Source: Marinifilum sp. N1E240
GTDB lineage: Bacteria; Bacteroidota; Bacteroidia; Bacteroidales; Marinifilaceae
Length of the DNA stretch: 64,000 nt
Reading direction: 5' to 3'
NCBI RefSeq assembly: GCF_009295825.1
Contig: NZ_WHKF01000006.1
Span: forward strand, 181,917-245,916
Below the pieces are notes generated by a model. That model had not been told where the DNA came from. It saw only the letters and a list, made by a program, of their open reading frames with translations, and did no database searches. The translations under genes were made by a program, and so were the position numbers. The number at the start of each line of letters is the position of its first letter. Within the stretch, counting starts at the first letter, position 1. Positions 46,162 through 54,581 of this stretch are shown here, piece after piece.

Positions 46162-48417
46162 ATGCGATCTCTTCTACCCATATTTATCCTGTTCTTATTT
46201 ACCATTTCGGAAGTTAGCGGCAATCAAAAAATAGATTCACTTCTTCTTATCTCAAAAAAACAATTGGGACAAGAACATTTAAATACGATACTAAAAATTG
46301 CAGAAGATTATAGTTATGGTTATAATGGTGATACCATAATTTATTACTCAAAAATGGCTAATCAGGAAGCACTTCAATTAAGAGATTCCATATCAATTCT
46401 AAAATCAAATCTTTATTGGAGTTCTGGATTGTATTCGAAAAAAGAATTTAACAAATCCCTTACCCAATTAAATAAGGTTTTACACCTATCTGAAAAGCTA
46501 AATAAACCCAAAGAAAGATTAAAAGCACTTTATCTAAAAGCAAGAAATTACCAAGGCTTAAAAGAGTATGAAAATTCAATCGTTCACTTTATTGAGGCTT
46601 ATGAATATTCCGTTTTCCTTCTCAATAAAAATGATGACAGACTTACCAAAGAATATTGCAAAGGCATATTGAGACAATTGACTTACACCTACTGGTATGC
46701 CTCAAAACTTAAAGAAGGAATTGCCTATTTTACCGAGATAATAGGCGATAATAAAGATGCTTCTGATGAAATTATGCGGTCCTATTTCTCCAACATATCG
46801 TTTCTATACAATAGAGGTATTGATGTTGATAAAGCTGAATATTATCTCCTAAAGGCTGCGGAAATAAGTAATAAAAGTGACAATCAAAACGATATTTACC
46901 AAGACCAGGCTTATCTGGGTGCATTATATGCTAATATAGGAGATTATCCAAAAGCAATTGATCATTATGAGCAAGCAATGCTCATTGCAAGACAACAGAA
47001 TAATAGCAATAAAATCTCTTACATTCTTCAAAATCTTGGTTTGTGTTACAACGCAAATGGCGATCTTCAGAAAGGTGTAGATATGATTTTTGACGGAATT
47101 AAATTGTTCATTAAAAAAGATGATCAAAAAGCAGTTGCAAAAGCCTACCAACACCTTGGCAGAGTGATGATTAAATGGCATAATTTTAAAGATGCAGACA
47201 AATATCTTCAACAAGCTGCCAAATTGCATAAAGAAACAAATTTCAACGTGGAAGAATCTATTGATTATATCAATTTGGCAGTTTCAAAATACCATCAACA
47301 AGAAGCAGATTCTTCACTTATTTACCTTGAAAAGCTTAATACCATTCCAACATTAAAAGCAAGTACAAACAATGAATGTATGTATTTCTTAAATAAGGCT
47401 TTTGTGCATCTCGACTTGCAGAAAAAGCCTGAATTAGCCAGCACAAATATTAAAAAAGCAATGGAATTGGTTCAAAAAACCAAATCGCCTACAATTCGAA
47501 CCTACGTTGAGAAACTACAGGGATCTTATTATTTGGCTTTGGATAGTGTTGAACAAGCAAAAAAGCATTTAGTAAATGCCTGGAACAATCACAAAAGTAC
47601 AAGCATGCTTATCGATCAGGCTACAATTGCAAAACAATTATCATCTGCATATAAAAAGTTACATCAAACCGATAGCGCCTACTTTTATTTACAGAAAGCG
47701 GATAGCATTAATGCTAAACTTCATTTACGGGAAGATGTACTAACACTTTATAAAAAGGACAATGATTTTGTTGTATACCTGGCTAAAAAAGAACAAGCCG
47801 TTCTAACAAAAGAGAACAAAAGATTGTCCAATAGAATCATCCTGATTAGAGTGTTTTATATTCTTTTATCGGCAAGCGTAGTCGGCTTTTTGATTGTATT
47901 TATAAAGAAACGCACAAAAAGATACAAAAGTGAAATTCACAAAAAGGATACCCATCGTAAGCAACTTCAAAAACAATCAAAATTAGACAAATCAATCATA
48001 GACAAAAACAATAAATTGATCCAGGCAAAAGAAAGCATTATTGCAGAATTAAACGAAAAACTCTTAAATAGTAAGTTTAATGCAAAATCGACTGATGATT
48101 TCAATGAAATAGAAGCTTTACTAAATGCCAAACTAACAACAGAGGAAGATTGGGATCAATATCTACAATTGTTCACCTTAAAGAATCCTAGCTTTATTCC
48201 AGAATTGAAAAATAGGTTTCCCAAGCTATCTCGAAATGAAATTAAAATATTCATTCTTATAAAATTAGGACTAACAACCAGAGAAATGGCTGGTATATTA
48301 ATGATTTCGACATCGAGTGTGAATACGGCTCGCTATCGCCTTCGTAAGAAATTAAATTTGGATACAGATCAAAAAATTGAAGACATAATTGAGAATGAAA
48401 TTTTATCCATTAAATAA
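46162..48417 (+). CDS. TPR membrane protein with C-terminal LuxR-type HTH
   Basis: 751 residues. Signal peptide (MRSLLPIFILFLFTISEVSG), many TPR repeats between residues about 60 and 520, one membrane helix (VFYILLSASVVGFLIVFI) near 570, a coiled coil, then a LuxR-type HTH (FPKLSRNEIKIFILIKLGLTTREMAGILMISTSSVNTARYRLRKKLNL). This one-chain design senses outside and binds DNA inside; it is common in Bacteroidota. The divergent three-gene secreted unit is the likely target (inference). Confidence 0.85.
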   Translation: MRSLLPIFILFLFTISEVSGNQKIDSLLLISKKQLGQEHLNTILKIAEDYSYGYNGDTIIYYSKMANQEALQLRDSISILKSNLYWSSGLYSKKEFNKSLTQLNKVLHLSEKLNKPKERLKALYLKARNYQGLKEYENSIVHFIEAYEYSVFLLNKNDDRLTKEYCKGILRQLTYTYWYASKLKEGIAYFTEIIGDNKDASDEIMRSYFSNISFLYNRGIDVDKAEYYLLKAAEISNKSDNQNDIYQDQAYLGALYANIGDYPKAIDHYEQAMLIARQQNNSNKISYILQNLGLCYNANGDLQKGVDMIFDGIKLFIKKDDQKAVAKAYQHLGRVMIKWHNFKDADKYLQQAAKLHKETNFNVEESIDYINLAVSKYHQQEADSSLIYLEKLNTIPTLKASTNNECMYFLNKAFVHLDLQKKPELASTNIKKAMELVQKTKSPTIRTYVEKLQGSYYLALDSVEQAKKHLVNAWNNHKSTSMLIDQATIAKQLSSAYKKLHQTDSAYFYLQKADSINAKLHLREDVLTLYKKDNDFVVYLAKKEQAVLTKENKRLSNRIILIRVFYILLSASVVGFLIVFIKKRTKRYKSEIHKKDTHRKQLQKQSKLDKSIIDKNNKLIQAKESIIAELNEKLLNSKFNAKSTDDFNEIEALLNAKLTTEEDWDQYLQLFTLKNPSFIPELKNRFPKLSRNEIKIFILIKLGLTTREMAGILMISTSSVNTARYRLRKKLNLDTDQKIEDIIENEILSIK

Positions 48418-48610
48418 GTAATCCTATTGTTATCATTCAGTTTTAATCCCTGCATCGCTCTACATAGAAGCATCTTACATATAATAAATAATATTTATTA
48501 ATTTCTCTGTAGTCAAATGATGTTTTCATTCGTCATATCGTAAGGTAATTGATAATCTTAATACGATTAACAATTACAAACTATCAATTTAATGACAAAA
48601 ACACCTAATA

Positions 48611-50029
48611 ATGAAGCAGCTAATCCTAAGTTTACTCGTATTCACCCTATTTATTCTTCCAGCCAGAAGCGAAAAATACGATATCATCATTCAAAACGTA
48701 AATATCGTTAATGTTGAAACAGGTAGTATCGTAAAAAACCAGGATGTTGGCGTTCAACAGCAAATCATAAAAAAAATAAGTGCTGGAAATCGATTATTAG
48801 CAAGTGATAGCACTCAAGTTATTGATGGAAATGGTAAGTACTTAATCCCTGGACTCTGGGATATGCACGTACATTTTTATTTTCCCGATAAAGAATATCT
48901 AAAAATGTATTTGGCAAAAGGCGTTGTTGGCGTGAGAGAAATGACCGGCTATCAGATGGAATGGAAAGACAGTACCAAACAAAATTGCAATGTCCCAAGA
49001 ATCATGTTTGCCAGCCAGATAATGGATGGTCCTACTCCTTGGTTTAAAAGTAGTATTCCTGTTAAGGACTGTGAACATGCAGTTGAAATTGTTCAGGAAG
49101 CCAAAAGAAATGGAAGTGAATTTGTAAAATTACTCAGTTTGGTTCCGAGAGATCAGTATATGGCAATTGTGAATGAATGCAATCGATTAAATTTTGATTT
49201 TGCAGGTCATGTGCCCTACAGTGTACGTTTAATTGAAGCCGCAAAATTAGGGCAAAAATCAAATGAACACTTAAACGGCTTGCTCCTATCCTGTTCAAAA
49301 AAGGAGAATTTTTTACATGCAAGGTTAGACAGCTTGCTCTCCATATCCTCAAAAGAAGAAAAGCTATCAAAAATTTTGAAAATGCAAATCATGGGTTGTA
49401 GAACCAAGGCACTACGGTCATTTGATCAGCAGAAAGCTGATTCTGTAATTCATGAGTTATGCAAATACAACATGTACCAGTGCCCTACTCTTGGCGTGAA
49501 ACATCGTTTTCAGTACAACGAATTGGAATGGATTTATACCGACAATAGATATGACTTTTTTCCACCTCCTGTTACGAAAAGATATCGCCCTGATGCAGAA
49601 ACTCTAAAAAAAGTAAAGTCTTTTGATAGGGAGTTAATTCTGCAGGAAAAGTTACTTTTACAGATGCATACCGAAGGAGTAAAAATTATAGCTGGTTCCG
49701 ATCAGGGATGTGCTGGTTTTAATTTACATGATGAGCTTGAATATTTGGTAAATGCGGGACTTTCGAATGCTGAGGCGCTTAAAACAGCTACTATAAATCC
49801 AGCCTCATTTATGAACAAGGAAAAAAGTATGGGAAGTGTTAAAGTAAATAAATTGGCTGATTTGGTTCTATTGAATGCGAATCCGCTCGAAAACATTCAA
49901 AACACACGCGATATCAAACTGGTCATTTTTAAAAATAAAGTCATTCAGCCAGATCAACTTCTTCAGGAAGTGAAAGAAGTCAATCTTAAAATTTCAAATG
50001 AAGATCCCTTTGAAAAGAAGTTTGATTAG
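48611..50029 (+). CDS. secreted amidohydrolase-superfamily enzyme
   Basis: 472 residues with a signal peptide (MKQLILSLLVFTLFILPARS). Amidohydrolase layout: YDIIIQNVNIVNVETG beta lead, GLWDMHVHF with metal His 86 and 88, a Lys in SEFVKLLSL that may be carbamylated, GHVPY and EHLNG with His ligands, GSDQG with the catalytic Asp, and the C-terminal MGSVKVNKLADLVLLNANPLENI. Resembles imidazolonepropionase/prolidase-type members. Substrate unknown. Stands alone before the accessory region. Confidence 0.85.
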   Translation: MKQLILSLLVFTLFILPARSEKYDIIIQNVNIVNVETGSIVKNQDVGVQQQIIKKISAGNRLLASDSTQVIDGNGKYLIPGLWDMHVHFYFPDKEYLKMYLAKGVVGVREMTGYQMEWKDSTKQNCNVPRIMFASQIMDGPTPWFKSSIPVKDCEHAVEIVQEAKRNGSEFVKLLSLVPRDQYMAIVNECNRLNFDFAGHVPYSVRLIEAAKLGQKSNEHLNGLLLSCSKKENFLHARLDSLLSISSKEEKLSKILKMQIMGCRTKALRSFDQQKADSVIHELCKYNMYQCPTLGVKHRFQYNELEWIYTDNRYDFFPPPVTKRYRPDAETLKKVKSFDRELILQEKLLLQMHTEGVKIIAGSDQGCAGFNLHDELEYLVNAGLSNAEALKTATINPASFMNKEKSMGSVKVNKLADLVLLNANPLENIQNTRDIKLVIFKNKVIQPDQLLQEVKEVNLKISNEDPFEKKFD

Positions 50030-50122
50030 GAAGATCGTTTCGAATGAAACACTCAAACATCCTGGTATGATTTAGAAGGCGGTACAATCACACACTAGCT
50101 TTGGCTTTTTGTATACCTCCAA

Positions 50123-50158
50123 TTTTATGTGGATGTGTAACGCTTACTATTGTTAGCC
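50123..50158. repeat. copy 1 of a 36-bp intergenic repeat
   Basis: Starts TTTTATGTGGATGTGTAACG and ends TTGTTAGCC. About 80% identical to 59924-59959. Lies in the 281-base gap (50030-50310) after the amidohydrolase. GTTGTGC follows at 50172-50178. Confidence 0.5.
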
Positions 50159-50310
50159 TTACGCTATCAATGTTGTGCTTATTTATCCAGTTGTTGACGT
50201 TTAAGTTTTTTTCTCTTCTTCGATCCATTTACTATTTCCAATAGGAAGTAAATTGCCGAATGCGTAAAAAACTTTGGTTCTATTTACAAAAAATTGTTAA
50301 CTAAATTCAA

Positions 50311-51459
50311 TTAGTTCTTATTGGAATTGGATAATTTTTCTCTGTATTCTTTAGCGATTTTAAGATATTGGTCCAAACTATCTTTTTGCTTCTTCAAATC
50401 AAATAATGCCTGGTTTATTAACTTTTTCAAGTGCAGTATCTCATTTTCCAGAACTGATGTTAGATTTTCATTTAGCTCTAATTGTTTTAGGGCAAAATTA
50501 AATTTGTAATCAATATCTTCAAGCATCTGTTTTATTTTAGTATCGCTTTTATAAGGCAAATAATAGTTATTTGAATAACTAATATATTCATTCAACATAT
50601 AAATACCATCATTGTAATTATTAAAAGCAATATTGTGAATTTCTTTGGCAATATTGAATCTAATACTATGAAGATTATGATAATCTAAATAACAACTAAT
50701 CCCATTTGATTCAATTCTTAGGCTACTTGAAAACAATCGTTCGATATCTGACTGTTTTTCATGTATTTTGACAGTGTCAATAAAATTAAAATAAGCTGTT
50801 TGTTCTTTAATAGCCTTTGACATTCCATTGCGAAACTCTTGTTTTGTGATTGGATAATTTAAAAACTGCCAAAGAGGATCAAAAGGCACGTGCGTTTTTA
50901 TAAATCTATTGGGTTTTATTTTAAAAAATTTATTATTTATTTTTTTTACATAAAGAGAATTTTGAATATAACCAGATCCCCAAGTCGGATCAGTCATATA
51001 CCACAATGAATCTATCATTGATACACACCATGAATGTGGATTTGGATCTACTAGTTTCTTATTTCTTGTGTACCCTGATATAACGTATGTTTTAACGCCA
51101 ACTTTATTGGCAATATCTGAATATAAACTTGAAAAATTTGTACAAATTCCTCTTCTGGTTTTAAGAGTTTCATCAGAGCTAATATCAGAATTATACATAT
51201 TAATGGCATACATATTATCAAAGTCATATTGAATATTTTCTGCAATCCAACAAAAAATGGCTCTGGATTTTTCTTCTTGGGAGTAAAAATTTATATTTAT
51301 ATAATTGGCAATATCTTGTGATGAATAAGTCAATGAATCAGGGATTTGAAGAACAATTCTATTGACCTTAACGAAACCCGTACTTGTTTGTGAATTGGAT
51401 ATGTTATTAAAAACTAATTGTAAGAATATTAATAAAACTAATGTTTTCACTTTATTCAT
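50311..51459 (-). CDS. secreted transglutaminase-like protein
   Basis: 382 residues with a signal region (MNKVKTLVLLIFLQLVFNNISNSQ). A transglutaminase-like (KY-peptidase type) domain spans about 45-165: the triad is Cys 106 (RRGICTNFSSLY), His 142 (PHSWCV) and Asp 157 (MTDPTWG). The last 60 residues form a coiled coil (LENEILHLKKLINQALFDLKKQKDSLDQYLK). Could be a cysteine protease or crosslinking enzyme in the periplasm. Lies in the one-strand accessory region. Confidence 0.82.
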   Translation of the reverse strand: MNKVKTLVLLIFLQLVFNNISNSQTSTGFVKVNRIVLQIPDSLTYSSQDIANYININFYSQEEKSRAIFCWIAENIQYDFDNMYAINMYNSDISSDETLKTRRGICTNFSSLYSDIANKVGVKTYVISGYTRNKKLVDPNPHSWCVSMIDSLWYMTDPTWGSGYIQNSLYVKKINNKFFKIKPNRFIKTHVPFDPLWQFLNYPITKQEFRNGMSKAIKEQTAYFNFIDTVKIHEKQSDIERLFSSSLRIESNGISCYLDYHNLHSIRFNIAKEIHNIAFNNYNDGIYMLNEYISYSNNYYLPYKSDTKIKQMLEDIDYKFNFALKQLELNENLTSVLENEILHLKKLINQALFDLKKQKDSLDQYLKIAKEYREKLSNSNKN

Positions 51460-51789
51460 AATTTTATTTTTTTATGCTCATATTGTAAATTCAAGCAATT
51501 CTTTAGCCATTACCGAAGTTAGCATAAAAATTAATAATTTAATATATTTAACAAATAAACTTCTATTTGCTTTGAAGAGCCAAAGCACATTGGAAAAAAC
51601 TAAAATAATTTACTTTCCTACTTACTGAACCAATCTTTATAGTTTATTTTAAAACTTTAAGACAGATATAGAAAAAAGTGAAATAAGTATATTAAATTAT
51701 TTGCTCATGAAAATGCATTAAAGTGCTCTGCTGCAGGATTCTTAGAGACTTATTTATAACGGTTTTGCTAAACCTTTGTTAACAAAGGT
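51460..51789 (-). other. gap with no gene other than a 3' palindrome
   Basis: 330 very AT-rich bases without a credible reading frame. Only the palindromic element at its end is notable. Confidence 0.4.
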
Positions 51790-51793
51790 TTAG
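51757..51793. repeat. truncated attC-like element with 26-bp perfect palindrome
   Basis: TAACGGTTTTGCTAAAC begins like the two related elements near 53.6 and 57.1 kb. The arms CTAAACCTTTGTT (51768-51780) and AACAAAGGTTTAG (51781-51793) form a perfect palindrome that includes the stop codon of the neighbouring gene. Confidence 0.55.
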
Positions 51794-52383
51794 TTCTTAT
51801 TCATTGCAAAAACAATGACAGAATTTGCTTGAATGACAATTTCTTTTTTCAATTCATGTGCCTTTTTCGGCAAAACACCTTGATGTCTAAGCCACCAAAA
51901 ATTATCTAGTACCAAATCCTTTTCAATCGTAAGTACTAAATACTCTGTATTCAGTTCTGACTTATAATGGTAATTAATTCCATTTACTACCATGTCACTG
52001 GCTCCATCATGAGAGCCAATTTTAAAAACTCCAGTAGACAATTCAATTGACAGTTTATTTGCTGAAGAATAAGTAGAATAGAATATTCTAGTTTTTCCAC
52101 TTGTTGTCCAACCAACATACTCTTTAGTACTTACATCGTACATCATTGATGAGTCACGAACAATATTCAATTCGGATTTACCAGCTTGAAAATCTAGAAT
52201 TACTTCTTTGTCTTTTGTATTCTTTATGAAGAAAACACCATTAATCGTTCCTACGAATTTTCCCTTTTCAAGATTTTGAAAGATTGAATTAAAATTCTCT
52301 CCAATCTTATATTTTCCATATTCTTGGGCATAAGCATTTATAATTAGAAAATTCAATAGTAAAACTGTAATTGTTCTTTTCAT
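51790..52383 (-). CDS. secreted protein of unknown function
   Basis: The ATG at 52383 (MKRTITVLLLNFLIINAYAQ) gives 197 residues with a good signal peptide; the 34 residues read from 52485 are not signal-like. Beta-rich mature part (GKFVGTINGVFFIKNTKDKEVILDFQ, MVVNGINYHYKSELNTEYLVLTIEKDLVLDN). No family recognised. Its stop is inside a palindrome, as often in cassette arrays. Confidence 0.55.
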   Translation of the reverse strand: MKRTITVLLLNFLIINAYAQEYGKYKIGENFNSIFQNLEKGKFVGTINGVFFIKNTKDKEVILDFQAGKSELNIVRDSSMMYDVSTKEYVGWTTSGKTRIFYSTYSSANKLSIELSTGVFKIGSHDGASDMVVNGINYHYKSELNTEYLVLTIEKDLVLDNFWWLRHQGVLPKKAHELKKEIVIQANSVIVFAMNKN

Positions 52384-52521
52384 GTTCTGTAATATTTGCT
52401 TACGTGTTGAACATGGTGCGATTGGGTTTTTGAAACCTTTATTTTTCAATCTGCAACTTGTCTTATATGTTGTTTCTATCTTCATTTATTACTTATTTAC
52501 CCCAATTGCACTATGTTTTTT

Positions 52522-52538
52522 GTTAGTGGCTGGCGTTA
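52522..52538. repeat. short cassette-boundary-like element
   Basis: GTTAGTGGC at 52522-52530 is the reverse complement of GCCACTAAC at 53566-53574. The two flank one gene. The stop TAA (52538-52536) sits in TAACGCC on the minus strand. Confidence 0.4.
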
Positions 52539-53549
52539 TTCAATTATCGACCAGATTTCTTGAATCAATAATTTATCATCTTCTAATTCAATTACATATG
52601 CATCAGAACCATTATTTCTGGAAAACTCAACGTATGCTCTCTGTTTATCATCGTGTAAGATTTTAAAAAGCTCGGAATCACAACAATTTTCAACTTTACT
52701 ATATAAAAGTTTCTCCAATTTTTTTGGGTCTTTAATAAGTGATATAATATTTGTATAGTTAGTTATTAATCTAATCAATTCGTAATCTTTTTTAAAGAGG
52801 TGCTCATCAAGGTCTTGATTGTGAAATGTTGGAAATTGGTAATTACTGATGAAAGGATAAGTTTGGGTCAATTTTAATTTCATCAAGAAATCATCACTGA
52901 AATCTTTATGCCCAAGCTTGTTTAGCGCTCCAGCAATTTGAAATGATATAAAATTACAATCAACAATAAAGTCTTCAGGTTTTAATTTTAGAAGGTCATT
53001 AAGGTTTTTCGTAGCACTTTCTTGCCTGTACTCTTCAATTGTTTTGTATTCCTTGGGAGATGTTTTCTTCGCAAGCTTTCTCCACTTGTAATAATCAGAT
53101 TCGAGAACTTCGACAAGTCCATTTGGTTTATAGAAAACTAATAAAGCCAATATATCATCAAGGTCAATATATGCGTTGTAAATTGTATCTGATTTTATAT
53201 GTTTGGGTAGTGATTTGTAATATTGAAATATTTTTTCCAAAGCGTACTCGTTCTTAAAATCTGTTGCAATCTCAATTGAATAAGTAGGTATATGACATAC
53301 AGAAATGCCTAAAGAATCTTGATGTGGCTTTATTAGATTTGTTGAAAATTCCTTATCGATTATTGACTTAGCATTATTCTCATTGAGATATACTAAATTA
53401 ATTGGTTGAGTGTATCTTTCCAGATTATTTAAGCCTTGATTCACGATGATATTAAGAGCTTCCTTTTCTGATAAAATTACAACATCTAAATTCTGCCCGA
53501 ATAAATTAATTCCGCAAAAAATTAATAATATAGTTATTAGGTTTTTCAT
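52536..53549 (-). CDS. secreted protein of unknown function
   Basis: The ATG at 53549 (MKNLITILLIFCGINLFGQ) gives 337 residues with a signal peptide. The frame is open to 53621, but those 24 residues are read from an intergenic repeat. The mature part is helical and mixed with repeated Leu/Tyr segments (ALEKIFQYYKSLPKH, KPEDFIVDCNFISFQIAGALNKLGHKDFSDDFLMK). C-terminal part has a Cys pair (NCCDSEL). No family recognised. Bounded by inverted 9-bp repeats. Confidence 0.55.
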   Translation of the reverse strand: MKNLITILLIFCGINLFGQNLDVVILSEKEALNIIVNQGLNNLERYTQPINLVYLNENNAKSIIDKEFSTNLIKPHQDSLGISVCHIPTYSIEIATDFKNEYALEKIFQYYKSLPKHIKSDTIYNAYIDLDDILALLVFYKPNGLVEVLESDYYKWRKLAKKTSPKEYKTIEEYRQESATKNLNDLLKLKPEDFIVDCNFISFQIAGALNKLGHKDFSDDFLMKLKLTQTYPFISNYQFPTFHNQDLDEHLFKKDYELIRLITNYTNIISLIKDPKKLEKLLYSKVENCCDSELFKILHDDKQRAYVEFSRNNGSDAYVIELEDDKLLIQEIWSIIE

Positions 53550-53566
53550 TTTGTTTTTTTCGCTTG

Positions 53567-53698
53567 CCACTAACGATCTTGCTAAAATTTTGTGAGCGAT
53601 TTGCAACCGCCGCCTTAACAAAACCGCCCTGCGTTTATTGTTCTTGTTACATTATCAAGTTGAGCGTCACTGCCCTTTAATTTTAACTTTTGTTAGCG
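53567..53698. repeat. attC-like fold-back element A
   Basis: Begins CCACTAACGATCTTGC and ends TTTTGTTAGCG. The ends pair (CACTAAC / GTTAGCG, one mismatch), and inner GCTAAAATT (53581-53589) pairs with AATTTTAAC (53679-53687, one mismatch). Aligns along its length with 57076-57205. Lies between two minus-strand genes. Confidence 0.6.
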
Positions 53699-53707
53699 TT
53701 TCGGTTT

Positions 53708-54310
53708 TTATTGTATTTGTTGTTTTATAAATTCTTTTCTGTCAATTTCCTTAAGAGTCTCAAGAAACAGTAATTTACTTCTGTCTTGTTTATATTTTAC
53801 AGTCAATTCTTCAATTCTCTCTGAAAAACCTAGGGTGTCTTTTAGTATGAAATCATTCATAAGAACTGTGAGTTCAGACTCAATGTTTTTGGGTTCTTTT
53901 TCCGAATAGCTTTTGACCTTTAAATAATTTTTGTCTGCTTTTGAAATCTGATTATTCAATTCATAATAAAACCCTTGCAGTCTAATAGCTTGAATGTCGT
54001 TTGGTTCAATTTCTAGCCATTCGTTAATTGTATTAATTGCAAAAGTGTTGTCGCCAAGAATACTTTGAATCCTTGATTGATTGTAATAAATTAATTTATT
54101 TCGCTTACAATATTTCTTGGCTTGTTCTAATTTTTCAATAGACTCTAATCCAACATTCTTTTCTCCGTAATGTCTTACCCAAAAATCATTTACAGCCGTG
54201 TCATTTAGATGAACTCCATAAGAATATTTTAAAAAGAAGCCAATTGGAATTAATAAAATGCAAAATCCAATTGCTACAAACTTCAATTTATTTTTTATTT
54301 CTTTTTCCAT
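53708..54310 (-). CDS. membrane-anchored TPR-like protein of unknown function
   Basis: 200 residues. One N-terminal helix (LKFVAIGFCILLIPIGFFL) then a helical domain with TPR character (GLESIEKLEQAKKYCKRNKLIYYNQSRIQSILGDNTFAINTINEWLEIEPNDIQAIRLQGFYYELNNQ). Probably facing the periplasm. No partner in the window. Stop lies ten bases from element A. Confidence 0.6.
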   Translation of the reverse strand: MEKEIKNKLKFVAIGFCILLIPIGFFLKYSYGVHLNDTAVNDFWVRHYGEKNVGLESIEKLEQAKKYCKRNKLIYYNQSRIQSILGDNTFAINTINEWLEIEPNDIQAIRLQGFYYELNNQISKADKNYLKVKSYSEKEPKNIESELTVLMNDFILKDTLGFSERIEELTVKYKQDRSKLLFLETLKEIDRKEFIKQQIQ

Positions 54311-54318
54311 TGTCTAAA

Positions 54319-54332
54319 TGTGTGTGTGTGTG
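54319..54332. repeat. (TG)7 dinucleotide repeat
   Basis: Seven TG units just upstream of the minus-strand gene ending its start at 54310. Such tracts can slip and change spacing in a promoter (inference). Confidence 0.6.
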
Positions 54333-54349
54333 CTCTTTTTAACTGAACG

Positions 54350-54401
54350 CTAACTTGTTAGAAAAATGCACAATACTGACCTATAGGGCATGTATTGTGC
54401 A
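54350..54401. repeat. palindromic pair, attC-like remnant
   Basis: CTAACTTGTTAG (54350-54361), then TGCACAATAC (54367-54376) / GTATTGTGCA (54392-54401) around an inner palindrome CCTATAGG. The second hairpin starts and ends with GCACAA/TTGTGC like the 62.8-63.0 kb element. Confidence 0.55.
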
Positions 54402-54520
54402 CTTCCAATTCAGAGTCTCTCAAATTTATGCAAAACTAATAGCAAACAATAAAATCAAAAGAGGTAAAATAATCGGCAAACATAAAATAGAATAGGTCTA
54501 CATAATTACAAGAGGATATA

Positions 54521-54549
54521 AAAAAGCTGTGGTAGGAATACCACAGCTT
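54521..54549 (-). terminator. terminator after the diflavin reductase gene
   Basis: AAGCTGTGG (54524-54532) / CCACAGCTT (54541-54549), followed on the minus strand by a T run. Confidence 0.85.
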
Positions 54550-54581
54550 AATCTTGTTTGCTCCTAACAAGTACAATATTT

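Noticed and set aside
53550..53621. N-terminal extension MLRRRLQIAHKILARS of the secreted protein
   Set aside because: Encoded by attC-like element A; the signal peptide begins at the ATG at 53549.
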